Assembly: GCF_000226095.1 (NCBI RefSeq)
Contig: NC_016474.1
Location: 868,001 to 932,000, forward strand
DNA length: 64,000 nt
Reading direction: 5' to 3'
Origin: Thermothelomyces thermophilus ATCC 42464
Lineage: Eukaryota > Ascomycota > Sordariomycetes > Sordariales > Chaetomiaceae
The position numbers were made by a program, and so were the translations under genes. Shown piece after piece: positions 36,488 to 47,105 of the stretch; the stretch's first letter is position 1, and every line of letters begins with the position of its first letter. A model generated the notes under the pieces. That model saw nothing but the letters and a program-made list of their open reading frames with translations. It was not told the origin of the DNA and searched no databases.

Positions 36488-37741
36488 CTTTGGGAGTAGT
36501 TGTGTTGAGAGTTGCTGGAGGAAAGAGGAGGATGTTCGCGGCGAATGGGAGAGATGTGCCCAAGGGTAGTTCTTGGCAACGTAAAACCCCACTGAGGAGA
36601 CGGTTGCTGCAGACAGGCGCTCCGGGACGTGCTAGCGCGAAGGGACCTCAGCGACCTCGACCTTCTTTTTCTAGCGAAAAAGGAAGCAGGAAGCAGGATG
36701 TGCCAGTTCTGAGTACCTTCCGCAAAGCCGATCCACGAGCAGTGATGCCCTGTTGCTGCGAATGGAAAAAAGCAGGAGCAAAGAACGGCTGGCGCTTGCG
36801 AATCTCGCTGTTTTTCAACCGGTCGCTTCTTCTAAAAAATCGCAGCTGAAGGACAGCTGCCTGCCGACCTAAGCGTCTGATAGGGACTGCAGACCCGCAG
36901 CTGCACTGTGTATGGCGCCTACTAGCGGAGCACAGCGTCGCCCGGTTCCAGAGAGAGGACCGGACAGTAAAACCAGGACTGAAGTTGGCGTGCGACTGAA
37001 AAGCACAGAATGTAGACGCTCAAACCCGAACTGTGTTTGGAACCGTGAGGAGACAGCGACGAATAAGACAAGGCTGGATTGACAACCGACAATGACAATG
37101 GTTAAGGAGATGAGCAGGAGAGAACCACAAAAGAAGAGGGAAAAGACCCGGCCGTTAAAAGAAAGGAGGAGAGCCTCCGAAATCAAAACAGCACCGGCCG
37201 ACCCAGAAAGATGCGCGACAAAACTCCTTGGTGGTTGAAGGAGATCGAGGGAAAGGGTGTAAGAGGGAGAACACCACAGGCATTGCTCAGAGGAGGGGGA
37301 ATTTTGACCGTGCCATTGGCCTGGGATTGAGCATCACTAGCTGGCGCCCGAGCACCCTGAAAGAAAGGACGAACGGTCCTCATGGTGGTCATAGCGGCAG
37401 CCCCTCACCAGCATTTCACATGGATCCCATCTGCGCCATACTGTGTAGCGCCATGCCCTGTCCCTTGATTCAGGGTGGAGGGGACCTGCCCGCCTTCCCA
37501 CTTTCCCTATCAATGTGTTTTTTAGCACGGCAGCACAAGTACTGGAGTGCGAACCCTAAGTATGTCAAGTACTAGTAGTCCGCTTGGAAGACGGCAGCAA
37601 GTGGGTAGTATGTAGCTCAAGTACAGCACCTTAGGTAGCACTAACTTTCAAATCACCTTGAACATTAACTATGTCTTTACGAAGTACAGACTACAGAAAG
37701 TTAGCTCCGTGTGGCAACGCAGTAGGATCTACCCCTAAGTC

Positions 37742-37768
37742 TTTTTTTTTTTTTTTTTTTTTTTTTTT
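37742..37768. repeat. Poly(T) tract, 27 nt
   Basis: An uninterrupted T run on the plus strand in the PUB1/Med2-like spacer, not next to a recognised gene end. Confidence 0.9.
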
Positions 37769-38000
37769 GCGTGCTTCTTGTAGTTTTTGCAAGTACTAAC
37801 CCGGGATTCCACCGAGAAGAGTTACGTCCTTGTGTGATTGCAGGCATAACCTGAAGGCACTTCAGTAATTGATGTGGGGGACGGTCAGCATCAAGGGCGG
37901 CCTGGTCCCTTTAACGACGCCCACTGTCGACCCCACCTCACCCGACATTGTAGCTACCCAGATATGTACTCCATTCTGTAGCAAGAAGGTACGCGATAAA

Positions 38001-38021
38001 TGTACGGATTACATCCGTACA
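38001..38021. repeat. Perfect short inverted repeat TGTACGGAT-TAC-ATCCGTACA
   Basis: Nine-base arms with a three-base centre. The arms match the TACGGAT motif seen in several other spacers of this window. Could be a protein-binding palindrome or the footprint of a small mobile element. Confidence 0.8.
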
Positions 38022-38812
38022 TCGCAACCGGGAGTCAGCGCAAGTAGGTCAGGTAGGTACTCAGCCTTATACTACATTAGTATCGTAAGTTGTTCCGTTA
38101 CTGGTTGTTCTCCCCTTTAAACCCTCAGTGGCCCAGAGTACTAGAAAAGTGAGTGACAGGAACACTGCGGTCAGTGAAAAAAAAAGGTTTTCAAATATCT
38201 GTTGAAGAATAACATCACTCCCTGACCACTGTAGTATCTCGGTATGTTGATGCGACCGATGAGAGGATGCGGAACGGCGGGGTCGCCCGTTTGTTGGTCG
38301 ATCTGGAGCTGCCTCGCTTATACTACCGTGTAAAGACACTAGCCTGGGCTGAACCCACTTACATCAGCCAAGTATTGTGTGTTGATTGGCTGAGAAGCTT
38401 GAACGGAACCAGCAACCAGGGGTCGACTGGTGAAGTCCACAGTTAGTATAGCCCATCTTTCTTGACTTGCATCAGCAGCCTCACGTTAGCCAAATCCATC
38501 GAACTCTCCACATCGCGGAACGCCGCAGCAACGCAAACCAACATCAGCTCAGAAACCTGCTCACCGCCCTAGTGCAGTGCAGCCGGAACCCCTTGCTAGC
38601 GACCCGTTTAGCGAGCGGGACGAGCTCAGATCCCCATTGTTACCCTAACGTTTGTTGCCCCGAACCGGCGCCGACAACTCGGTTACCGAACGGCTTCATC
38701 CGTTCAATCGTCCGCGTTTGGTCGGTAGCATCTCAACTCCCTGGCTCCGGGTCGTCAGCAGCCGTTTGCAAGGGGCCCAATTCCTGCACTTTTCCCCCAG
38801 AAGCTTTTCAAG

Positions 38813-40243
38813 ATGTCGGTTCGACGACAAATTGATAGGCTGCCCAACGTCGTCAACGACGTGGTGAGTAAAGACGTTGCCGGACCTCAGCGATTCGTAT
38901 CCGCTGACTGTATCGGTCGGACAGCTAGTCACCACAGCCAAGGCCTTCAAGGCTGCTAGGCGAGATGGCAAGGCGAACCCCGCTGCCGCGGCGGCGGCGA
39001 TAGAGTCGCGCATTCCAGATGCGGTCGAGAGGTTCAATGCCATCCTGGACGATGTGGAGAGTGACATTGTAAGCATCCTACTCGGTGAGCGATGGTCAAC
39101 ACTCCCGCTAACCCCGCGAAGCTGCTGGCCAAAGCAGTGCTCGAGCGAGACCTCAAGGTTGTTAGGGCGAAACGCCAACAGCCACCACCAGGGCAGAAGG
39201 CCGTGGCTCCCCCAGCGCCAATGGCTGTTGACCTGGAGTCTCCGAAGATGGCGGCAAAGGAACCTGTCACAGGTTTGCCAGGGCCGCCTCCATCTGGGAC
39301 TCCGACAAGCGGAGGCCAGGCCAACAAGCCGGTCGCCCCGTTTCCAAACATGGGCTTTGAGAGCACGACACCCGAAGCGGCGGGTGTCCCCAGCCCAAAG
39401 GCTGTCCCTCAACCGAACATTTCTAAAAATTTGGTTCGACCCGGCGGCACCGCACTCGCTGCTGCCGCGGCTGCCAGACCGGCTAGCGCTCCACCGAAGA
39501 AGGACGTCAAAGTGTCGCCACCTCAGACGAACCGGCCAGGCGGCGTAGCGACGGCCCCTCAGACTCCTCTTAATCCCTCAGCACAACAGGTTAAACCGTC
39601 GTCCACGCCTGTTGGGCCGAACAGACAAACCCCCAATTTGACTCCAGGCAACGCTGGAGGCGTGGCTGCCCCGGTGTCAGCTGCCCCAGTGTCAGCTGCC
39701 CCAGCGCTAACTGCCCCAGCATCGACTGCCCCGGCGTCAAGTGCTCCGGCGCCAACTACTCCGGTGCCAACTGCCCCGGCGCCAACTGCCTCGGCGGCCG
39801 GAAACGGCAGTCTGTTCACGGACATGACTTTTTCGGTAGCACCTCCCTTGAATGACTCGCAACCCCAAAAACCAGCCCCGCAACCGCAAAGGAGGGAATC
39901 ACAGCAGCAATCGGCCCCACCACGGACGGATGATGCTAACGCTGGAGCCGAGAGTGTTCCCGCACCGAAGGCGGAGCAGTCCACAGGAGCCCCCGCGGAT
40001 GTGGCCAGCACAGACGCTGGGGTTCGGGACGCCAAGAACGCGGAAGACAACAGCATGGCCAACATCGATGACAGTATCGACGGGCTCTTTGACCTGGGTC
40101 CTGGTGGAATGGACAGCATGGATATGGAATACGACCTTAGCAATGGAGACAACAGCAACTTTAACGACATGTATTTCGGCACGGGAGATAACAGTGGCGG
40201 TAGCGGCGAATTCGATGATGCCTTCTTCAATCTCAACGGGTAA
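38813..40243 (+). CDS. MED2: Probable Mediator tail subunit, Med2-like
   Basis: Likely a component of the Mediator tail module that links activators to Pol II. CDS join 38813-38863, 38925-39068, 39122-40243, 438 residues; introns are 61 and 53 bp. The short helical N-terminus has VTTAKAFKAARRDG and FNAILDDVESDI, which resembles the FHGILDDLE segment of yeast Med2. A long Pro/Ala/Ser-rich linker follows, and the acidic, Asn/Asp/Phe-rich C-terminus (MDMEYDLSNG, FDDAFFNLNG) also parallels Med2. That layout is the basis of the call; sequence identity is low, so the name is an inference. The 51 bp first coding exon makes the start easy to miss. A tandem minisatellite lies in the linker. Confidence 0.55.
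39660..39800 (+). repeat. Minisatellite coding repeated PVSAAP/PASTAP-like units
   Basis: About nine imperfect 15-18 bp units of the type GCCCCAGTGTCAGCT encode Ala/Pro/Thr/Ser repeats in the Med2-like linker. Adjacent copies are nearly identical at the left end and diverge to the right. Confidence 0.75.
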
Positions 40244-40296
40244 TCTAAGGAGACGGACAATTTGGGGCAGCGGAGTTCCGGAACATGTAGGGAAAG

Positions 40297-40318
40297 TTTT
40301 TTTTTTTTTTTTTTTTTT
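40297..40318. repeat. Poly(T) tract, 22 nt, with (TC)n nearby
   Basis: A T run 54 bp beyond the Med2-like stop. A (CT)n microsatellite of roughly 26 nt lies at about 40411-40439. Both are in the short convergent spacer between the Med2-like and GH5 genes. Confidence 0.85.
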
Positions 40319-40407
40319 CACTTAGATACCAAGGCTGGCGTCGAGGCGATTGAATTCCGACATTTGTTCGGCGTATTTCGGTCGAAGTTGGCAGTGGCTT
40401 CTCTTCC

Positions 40408-40439
<32 letters not shown>

Positions 40440-40596
40440 ACCCAAGAGATTCAGGCCTACTGATGGTTCCCCGGGGTCATATATGCCCCCAGTCGCCAGT
40501 CGCGGGTTATCCATGATCGCTCTCTCGGGATGAGAGCAGTATACAGAAGACCAAATCGCACACACCGGCCACTTACAATCTCACACCTTGGGCACC

Positions 40597-41880
40597 TCAC
40601 GGCTCCTGTGTCATGTTCCACATGTTACCTAATTTGGCAGGAAACGCCGGGTTTCTCCAGCCGGTCCAGTTGTGGTTCATCAAACCCCAGGTCTCGTCAT
40701 AGTCCACCTGGCCGTCCCGCACGTAGTAGCTTCCCTGGACGGCCCAGACGGCCCAGTCGGCGTCGTTGTTCTCCATGTACGACACGAGGCAGCGGAGGTA
40801 GCGGTCGTCCTCGTCGCTCAGGCCGTCCTTGTCGCCGCCCTCCATGCCGACGCCGAACTCGCTGAGGATGAGCGGCCCCGTGTAGGGGCGGTCCTGCTCC
40901 AGCACGAAGCCGGAGAGGGCGCCGTATTCGGCCCGGACGACGTCGCAGCTGCCGAACACGTCCGGGAAGGTGACGGTGAAGCTGTAGGCGTGCATCTCCC
41001 AGACGTGCTTGCCGGCCCAGGCGCTCGTGTCGAGCATGCCGCCGCCGCCGGGGAGGCGGAGGTGCGACAGGTCGGTCGAGCTCTGCACGCCGCCCACGAC
41101 GACGAGCACGTCCGGGTTGGCGGCGTGCACGACGGCGCCGGCGCGGCCGACGAAGGCGTACCAGTCCGGGCGGGCCGGGTCGACGTCCTGCAGGAGAGGG
41201 AACTCGCGCAGCTCGTTGCGCAGCGACATGGCCACCACCCCGGGGTGGCCGCGCGCCCAGGCGGCCATGGCCTCGAGCCCGGCCAGCCAGGCGCGCGTGT
41301 CGAAGAAGCGGCTGTTCCAGGGGTTGTACCCGGCCGCCTCGTCCCACCAGCCGTTGCCGTCGGTCAGGCTGCAGCACCACGACGCCCGCGAGACGTGGTT
41401 GTCCAGGACGGTCAGCACGCCGCGCGCGTAGAGCCGGTCGACGGCGGCCGCCAGCACGTCGCGCGTCGTCGTCTCCCCGGGCGTGATCCACGGGTTGTTG
41501 GCCGCCACGCGCCCGAAGAGGGCCGCCATCTCGGCCGCCGAGACCCCGGTCGCCGAGGCCGCGTTGGTGGTGAAGGAGGTCGACACGGGCAGGGACGGGT
41601 CGAGCGCGTGGTCGATGCTGTAGGTGAGCCGGACGCAGTTGAAGCCCTGGGCGGCGATCCAGTCGGCGATGGCGTCCATCGGCCGGTGCTGGAGCCCCTC
41701 GGGGATGTTGGTCTCCATGTGCGCGGCCCAGTTGACGCAGCGGAGCTTGACCCGCTTGTTGTTGGCGTCCAGGATCCAGCGGCCGGACGAGTGTAAGGGC
41801 AGGGCCGGGAGAGTGGCGGCCGTGACGAGGGGAGCGAGCACGCCGAGGGCGGCGACGAGGCGGCGCAGGAGGACCATCAT
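40597..41880 (-). CDS. Secreted glycoside hydrolase family 5 (cellulase fold)
   Basis: Probably a secreted beta-glycanase or related plant cell-wall enzyme. A single exon of 427 residues. The ATG at 41880 gives MMVLLRRLVAALGVLAPLVTAA, a good signal peptide; an upstream in-frame start would be GTG and is not used. The TIM-barrel features are RCVNWAAHMETN after strand 1, the acid/base glutamate in SLRNELRE (about residue 204), HAYSF on a later strand and the nucleophile glutamate in LILSEFGVG (about 345). W-rich segments (DADWAVWAVQGSYY) shape the cleft. There is no carbohydrate-binding module. It resembles GH5 proteins with the LDNHVSRASWCC loop; subfamily and substrate cannot be fixed here. 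The coding region is strikingly GC-rich compared with its flanks. Confidence 0.88.
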   Translation of the reverse strand: MMVLLRRLVAALGVLAPLVTAATLPALPLHSSGRWILDANNKRVKLRCVNWAAHMETNIPEGLQHRPMDAIADWIAAQGFNCVRLTYSIDHALDPSLPVSTSFTTNAASATGVSAAEMAALFGRVAANNPWITPGETTTRDVLAAAVDRLYARGVLTVLDNHVSRASWCCSLTDGNGWWDEAAGYNPWNSRFFDTRAWLAGLEAMAAWARGHPGVVAMSLRNELREFPLLQDVDPARPDWYAFVGRAGAVVHAANPDVLVVVGGVQSSTDLSHLRLPGGGGMLDTSAWAGKHVWEMHAYSFTVTFPDVFGSCDVVRAEYGALSGFVLEQDRPYTGPLILSEFGVGMEGGDKDGLSDEDDRYLRCLVSYMENNDADWAVWAVQGSYYVRDGQVDYDETWGLMNHNWTGWRNPAFPAKLGNMWNMTQEP

Positions 41881-42136
41881 GGTGGCGAACCCAACGGAGG
41901 CTGACGGGGGTTGTGTACGGCACCCAAGCTTCACTGAACTGGGCTAATCAGACCTCGGCTTCACGACACCACGGCGTGGTACTGCGAGGATCGACATCCA
42001 AACCAAGTCAAGTCAATGAAGCAAAGGCTCATGAGGCCTTACAGATCAGGGCGAGGGGAACAGGGAGGACGGACACGAGTGAAGGGGGGGGGGGAGGGGG
42101 GGGGCCTCGCTCTCTTTTTGACCTTCAGATCCCTAG

Positions 42137-42179
<43 letters not shown>

Positions 42180-43762
42180 CGGATGTGCTCAATCCTGGAC
42201 AGGAAACCCGGTTGCTGCATCTCACATCTCAGCTCGGACTCGGGGGTCCACGCGCTGAGATGCGACGCCATGACCTAACGTTAACCTTCGCGGACGGGGT
42301 ACATACATACGTCAAGTTCCCACCCAAGCCTCCCTGCCGGAGGAGGGGTCTCTTTTGGGACAGGCCTCATGACAATGAGTGGTGAGTGGGAGGCAGTCAA
42401 ATTGCCGTGGTTGGCCCGCGCAGCCAATCCCGCGGGGCCAAAAAGTCCCGGTGCCGTACTGAACGCATTATAGGTACGTCCGTATATTATAAGATCCCCT
42501 GGTGTCCATTCACCCAACAGCCGCGCAGAGAAGATTGTCGTGTCATTGAAGAGCCAAACGGGGATGAATCCGTAACTGGGTGGGAAAAGGGGGAAAGGGG
42601 GGGGAGGATTTCTTCGAGTAACCTTCCTCCTTTGCCGGGCAAGACCGAGACCAGATTCCTAGAAGGGCTGCGGGACCGAATAAACGTTTCATTTTCTACA
42701 GGTCACGGAGGTGAGTACCTACCTTATTATATGCATACATACATACATGCCTACCTAAGTAGTAGACTGACTTGTGATGGTGCCGCGCCGTGATTGGAAG
42801 TGGTCAAAGTTGGGGTCAAGCGGGGGCGGGCCAGGCGAATGACAACGGGCGCGGGACCCCGTCACGGTACTCCGTAGTCTGCTTGGGGAAATACGGGCTG
42901 CGGATCCCTCCCCTGCCGGTCCAGGCAACATCATCCGTGTGTGGAAAGTCGAGAGCACCAAGTGCATCAAATCTTCCGCTGAGATCGGCGCACTGTGCAT
43001 AGCTTTGGGGTGCTTTAGGTCTACTACTCAATAACTAGCGTCGCTTGTGCCAACTACCAACACCATCTCTCGCCACTCGTATTTCAGGATCATCGACGAC
43101 ACGGACCTTCTCCACAAATCCTGGTTATGGACGCACATGAACAAGCGCCCGTGACTGCCATGCTCAAACCACCTCCTCCTGCTAGTTTCTCCGCCTCCTA
43201 GGTTGAACTGATGGCCATACCGAGCCCTCGTGGCTCTGAACCATCGTCCGGACGCTTGTGCCAGCCTCTTGTGTACCATGGCCCAACGCCCAGCTGAGGT
43301 GCCGTGCCATGCCCCTCGCGGCGTGGTAGTGCGACACAAGAACTCGACCTAGGATTGCCATAGTCCGTCGTACAGGGTATGTATGATAGCGCGACAACTC
43401 AAAGTTGGAGACCTCGAACATTTGATTATGCAATTATGTCCGTCTGCCAAAGAGTTTGCTTCGGCGAGAATAAAATGTAATAATTACAGGGGTTATTCAT
43501 CATATACTCGTCGTCAGTCGTTAAGAGATTGGACTTGAAGAAAAGCCGGGCTACGCCAGAAAGATCGCCGGCGAACTTGGTTGCCCGGAGAAAGCCTCTC
43601 AAGGTCGACATTGCCTCCAAAGGGACTGATATGAATATCACATGGGGTATTTGAGAAATGAAGAAAGGGCGGACGTGGAATCGCCGAAGAAGTCAAAGGG
43701 GAAAAAAAAGAAAAGAAAAGAAAGAATAAATAAAAGGAAGAGAAAATTGGGTATATAATAAA
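41881..43762. other. 1.9 kb spacer upstream of GH5
   Basis: Holds the GH5 promoter and the 3' UTR of the PH-domain gene. No supportable gene. A G-rich stretch (about 42077-42103) and an A36 tract lie 0.2-0.3 kb upstream of GH5. A TACTCCGTA copy is at 42868-42876 and CATA/TACC-type repeats are near 42715-42765. Confidence 0.45.
42142..42177. repeat. Poly(A) tract, about 36 nt
   Basis: An uninterrupted A run on the plus strand, preceded by TTTT and a G-rich block. Poly(dT) on the GH5 coding strand about 260 bp before its ATG could be a nucleosome-depleting promoter element, or the tail of an old retroposed sequence. Confidence 0.9.
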
Positions 43763-45142
43763 TCAAGCCGGATGAGGGCGAGCCTCAGGCGGGGCAGCGG
43801 TTGAGGTTGCGGTTGCGGTCACGGTCGCGGTCGCTATTGGATGGGAATTCCCTGCCTTGGCCTCGAGCTCCCGGCGCTTCGCAAGCAGACTCTTGAACGC
43901 GCCCAGGCATTGCACCAGGGCCTCCTCGTCATGGGTGCAGAACCGGTAGCTCTTCTCGTCCGTGATGATCTGCATGCAGTGCTTCTTGGTACGGCTCAAC
44001 GGGTCCGTCTCGACCACGTTGACGATCGACGACATGTAGAGCAGGAACAGGACGGACGACTCGGCCTCGTCTTTGTAGAGGATCAAGTTCCGCGGCCGCA
44101 GGACGCCCCACGACTTCTTCCATTGCCGGACTCCGCCCTTGCTGCGGAGGAACCACATCCAGCCCTGCCAGATGACGCGGTCCGGGTCGGCCTCTGGTTG
44201 CGTTCCGCTCAGTCGGCCGGTATTGAAGGCCCCCAAACTCTGCCTGGACGGCCCGAGAGAGGTCGATGGTTGCCGAGCCGCTAAGCTCTCAAACGAAGCG
44301 CCGGGGACCCGGTGCATGTCGGAATCGGAAAAGTCGGAGTGGCTTGCCAGCTCGGCGTTCGAGAGGCCTGACGAGTCTAGGTGCGACGGCCGTCGGGCAT
44401 ACGGCTTGTCGAGGCCGCGGGCCGGAGGGTCGGCGCTCTCGGGAGAGCTGGAGAGGAAACGCTCCGGCGACGCCAGCGCACGGTTCGATCCGGCGTTGTC
44501 AACCTCGGCGGCGGGGAAATACGAAGACTGCCGGGCACCCGGGCTGGCCAGGAACAGTTCCTCCTCTTCCTCCTCTATCCTGGCTTCCTGTCGGATCAAG
44601 TCAACCCACTCGTCGGCGTCCTTGGCCGTCGGCGCCTGGAAGTGGAAGTTCTTGGATGGCGAAAACAGGCCGAATACGTTGGGCCGCTTGTTCTTGGGAT
44701 CCTTCAACAGCGTCACGGCGGTCAGATCGGAGAGGTAGATCTTGCGCCGGAGCTTCTCCTCCTTGTCCGACTTGTAGACGGAGAGCGCGTTCGGCCGCAG
44801 AACTAGGTAGATGGTGCGCCATGCCTGCATCTCGTCGTCAGAAGGAGCATTCTTCTAACTGCGTGCGCGGCACGGGCGAGCCCCCGGATGGATGTCCCTT
44901 ACCTTCGTTTTTTGCGTGCGCTTCTGTACATAGCCGCTCTTGAGAACGCGGTCGAACTCGAAGCTGCCGTTTTGGTTCACCGGCGAGTACGTGTCGACGG
45001 CCAAACGGCCTCGGTTTCTCGCCTCGGGGGGGTTCGTTTGCGGCGGGACGGGGATCGCCCGGGAGGTCTGCTCATCGGCCGGCGGTGGGTCGCGGGCGGC
45101 CGTCAAGGTCGCCGGCTGTGTTTGTGCTTGCGTTTGCGCCAT
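43763..45142 (-). CDS. Tandem PH-domain protein, Opy1-like
   Basis: Probably a phosphoinositide-binding adaptor at the plasma membrane. Exons on the minus strand: 45142-44903 and 44824-43763, 78 bp intron, 433 residues. PH1 spans about 68-175 and is cut by the intron exactly between beta strands (VLKSGYVQKRTQKTK, then AWRTIYLVLRPNALSVYK). It ends in the typical amphipathic helix DADEWVDLIRQEA. A Glu-rich and Ser-rich disordered linker follows. PH2 spans about 292-398 (WQGWMWFLRSKGGVRQWKKS, SWGVLRPRNLILYKDE, YRFCTHDEEALVQCLGAFKS). Two PH domains with no other domain match the layout of yeast Opy1, a PI(4,5)P2-binding protein, though this one has a longer linker. The Thr/Ala-rich C-terminus is low complexity. 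Confidence 0.82.
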
Positions 45143-47105
45143 GGCGATGCACCCATGTAAAACAACAAGCAGAAGGAAGACGAGCGATGTAATGGCAAAA
45201 GAGTTGATCGCGGTGATGATGTAAGGAGACGAGTTGTCGCAACGTTAGGAAGTGGTGGAAGAAGGAAGCGTGATGAAACGAGGGACACCTTCGATGCAGA
45301 GGCAAGGCGAGCACTGCCGGGCGTGAAAACGAGGGGCCGCCAACAGGCGTCGCGGCACAGAAATAGCAGCGATACCGATTACTCTGGCTCTCCTGGATAT
45401 GCTGCACAATAGCCAAAGCGGTCGAGGCAGCGACTGAAAAAGAATATCTCCCTCTGTGTGATGGCGAAGGCGTGTGCTCGACTTGGGATAGAGAGAGAGA
45501 GAGAGACCGTGTCGCGTGTGCTGTTCCCCCTTTAGAACAAGCCAGCGTTGGCGGCAAGCCTGACAGAATAAAAAGGTCACTAAAGCTTGTGGCGCCAACT
45601 GCGGTGCTCCTAGATTGGTGGAACTTGGAGATCGTCAGGCTGTCAGCAGCAGGTGCTAGCGCCGTGACCAGAGAGGCACGCGCGCGACGTCTACGAGCAT
45701 GGAGCGACTTCGTAATATCGACCTTTGGCTGCTGCAGGAGGGCGCGTGGCGTCTAAAGACGGTTGGGCGGATGACGGGGGCGGAAATCGCTTTACCGGGA
45801 CGAGTCCGGATGGTTTCGGTAGGGCGCGACGAGACTATCCATTGGGTGGCAGTCAAGACGACACAAGACAAGTCTCCGGGTAAGGGGGTTGCTGCTGGGT
45901 GTTGTGGTGTGTGTGGCCGAGGTTTTGGGGTGGTGAGAAGGCCGTCCCTGTTTCAAGTGCTGAGGGTCGAGGCCCAGACGCCGCTTGGCTTCTCCCCACT
46001 GCTGCCTTTCTTTGTCATTCGCCCCCCTGGGAAAGCCAGATCCAGGGTTTATAGTGTAGTGGGGCAAAGAGGGCTTGGCGTTGACGGGTAAAATTGGGGA
46101 ATCAAGTGCCTTTTCTCTGCCTTTGCTGGGACCTTGCTTCTTCCCGTGATTCGATGGAGTCCCCAACTCTCTGTCGATTCGAATATACACGCGGCTAACA
46201 AAACTTCTGAAATCCGTATCGAGAAGAGGAACGGACTTCGAATTTATAATCAGGCCTCATCAAGTCGAAAGTTCTCTCTTGAACGCCGCAAGAGACAAAG
46301 TGTTTCAACAATTGCTTCCTGCTGTTGGTATCTCGGTAATCTGCTCGTACTGCGCCATGTTGCGGAGGGCCCCACTCCTTTTCATGACTTCATCTCGGAG
46401 GTGCAACTTCTTCATTCCCCACGAGCTCCATTCGACCCGTTTGCTCCGGCCAGTTGCGGATAGAAGGAACTCGTCCGAAGCGCGAAGCCACCGATGCACG
46501 AGCTTGACCAGAAGCGCGGGGTAGGTAGGTGGAGAGCAAACAGGTCCCTGGATCCGTTATGGGCTCGGGAGAGCTCTCTCTTGGTCGCACCTATTTCTCG
46601 CTTTGAAGGAAATCTTCAAAAGTGGAGATTGGGCGTGCAAACTAGTGTATGTAGGGATTGCAACGTACATCCGCAAGAGGCGAACTCGGCGAGGAGTCAG
46701 AGCTCCGAAAGAGGGGATGGCCAGATGCCGATCATTGGCCCATTGTTGAAGCATCACCAGCTTTGCGGAACTTATAGTAGACCCACTCTCGTCGACCAGC
46801 ACTCTCAAGCCTGGTGTACGGTGTTGTTGCAGCGAAGAGGATAGAAGGCGTGGATGATTCTCAAAAAGGCACATCCCGACATCAAGGATGTGAAGGACGT
46901 TTGATATAAAAAGCGGTTTCTCGCAACCAGCAAGCCAGACGAGCCATCTCGTCCACGACGGCTCGGCTCTTCACCAACCACATTCACTGCTCACGTCCCT
47001 GGCATTTCTTCTCTCACCTTTGGAAAGCTCAAAGACCGAGCCGATTGGTGGTGATTCTTCCCTTCCGACGGCCAAAAATAGATCTGATCCACCAAGGACA
47101 TCGCC
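45143..47105. other. 2.0 kb divergent spacer PH-domain gene/APH kinase
   Basis: Open frames here (for example 45699-46091, plus) show no family features and no splice logic. A (GA)n microsatellite lies at about 45490-45505. A TATA-like box precedes the right-hand gene. Otherwise nothing identified. Confidence 0.45.
46905..46913 (+). promoter_or_regulatory. TATA-like box upstream of APH-family kinase
   Basis: TATAAAAAG lies about 190 bp before the ATG at 47106, followed by a CT/CA-rich stretch suitable for transcription start. It is one of the few good TATA matches at a plausible distance in this window. Confidence 0.4.

Larger units (their letters stand above)
36488..38812. other. 2.3 kb spacer between PUB1 and the Med2-like gene
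   Basis: A divergent spacer with no supportable gene. It holds a T27 tract (37742-37768), a perfect 9 bp inverted repeat with a 3 nt spacer (38001-38021) and TAGGTA-type repeats near 38044-38060. Short open frames here lack family features. Confidence 0.5.

Noticed and set aside
40672-41796. Open frames on both strands overlapping the GH5 gene.
   Set aside because: They arise from the extreme GC content of the GH5 exon; none has a plausible product.
45699-46091. Plus-strand 130-codon frame in the spacer between the PH-domain and APH genes.
   Set aside because: No recognisable motif, and codon character is not like the neighbouring genes.
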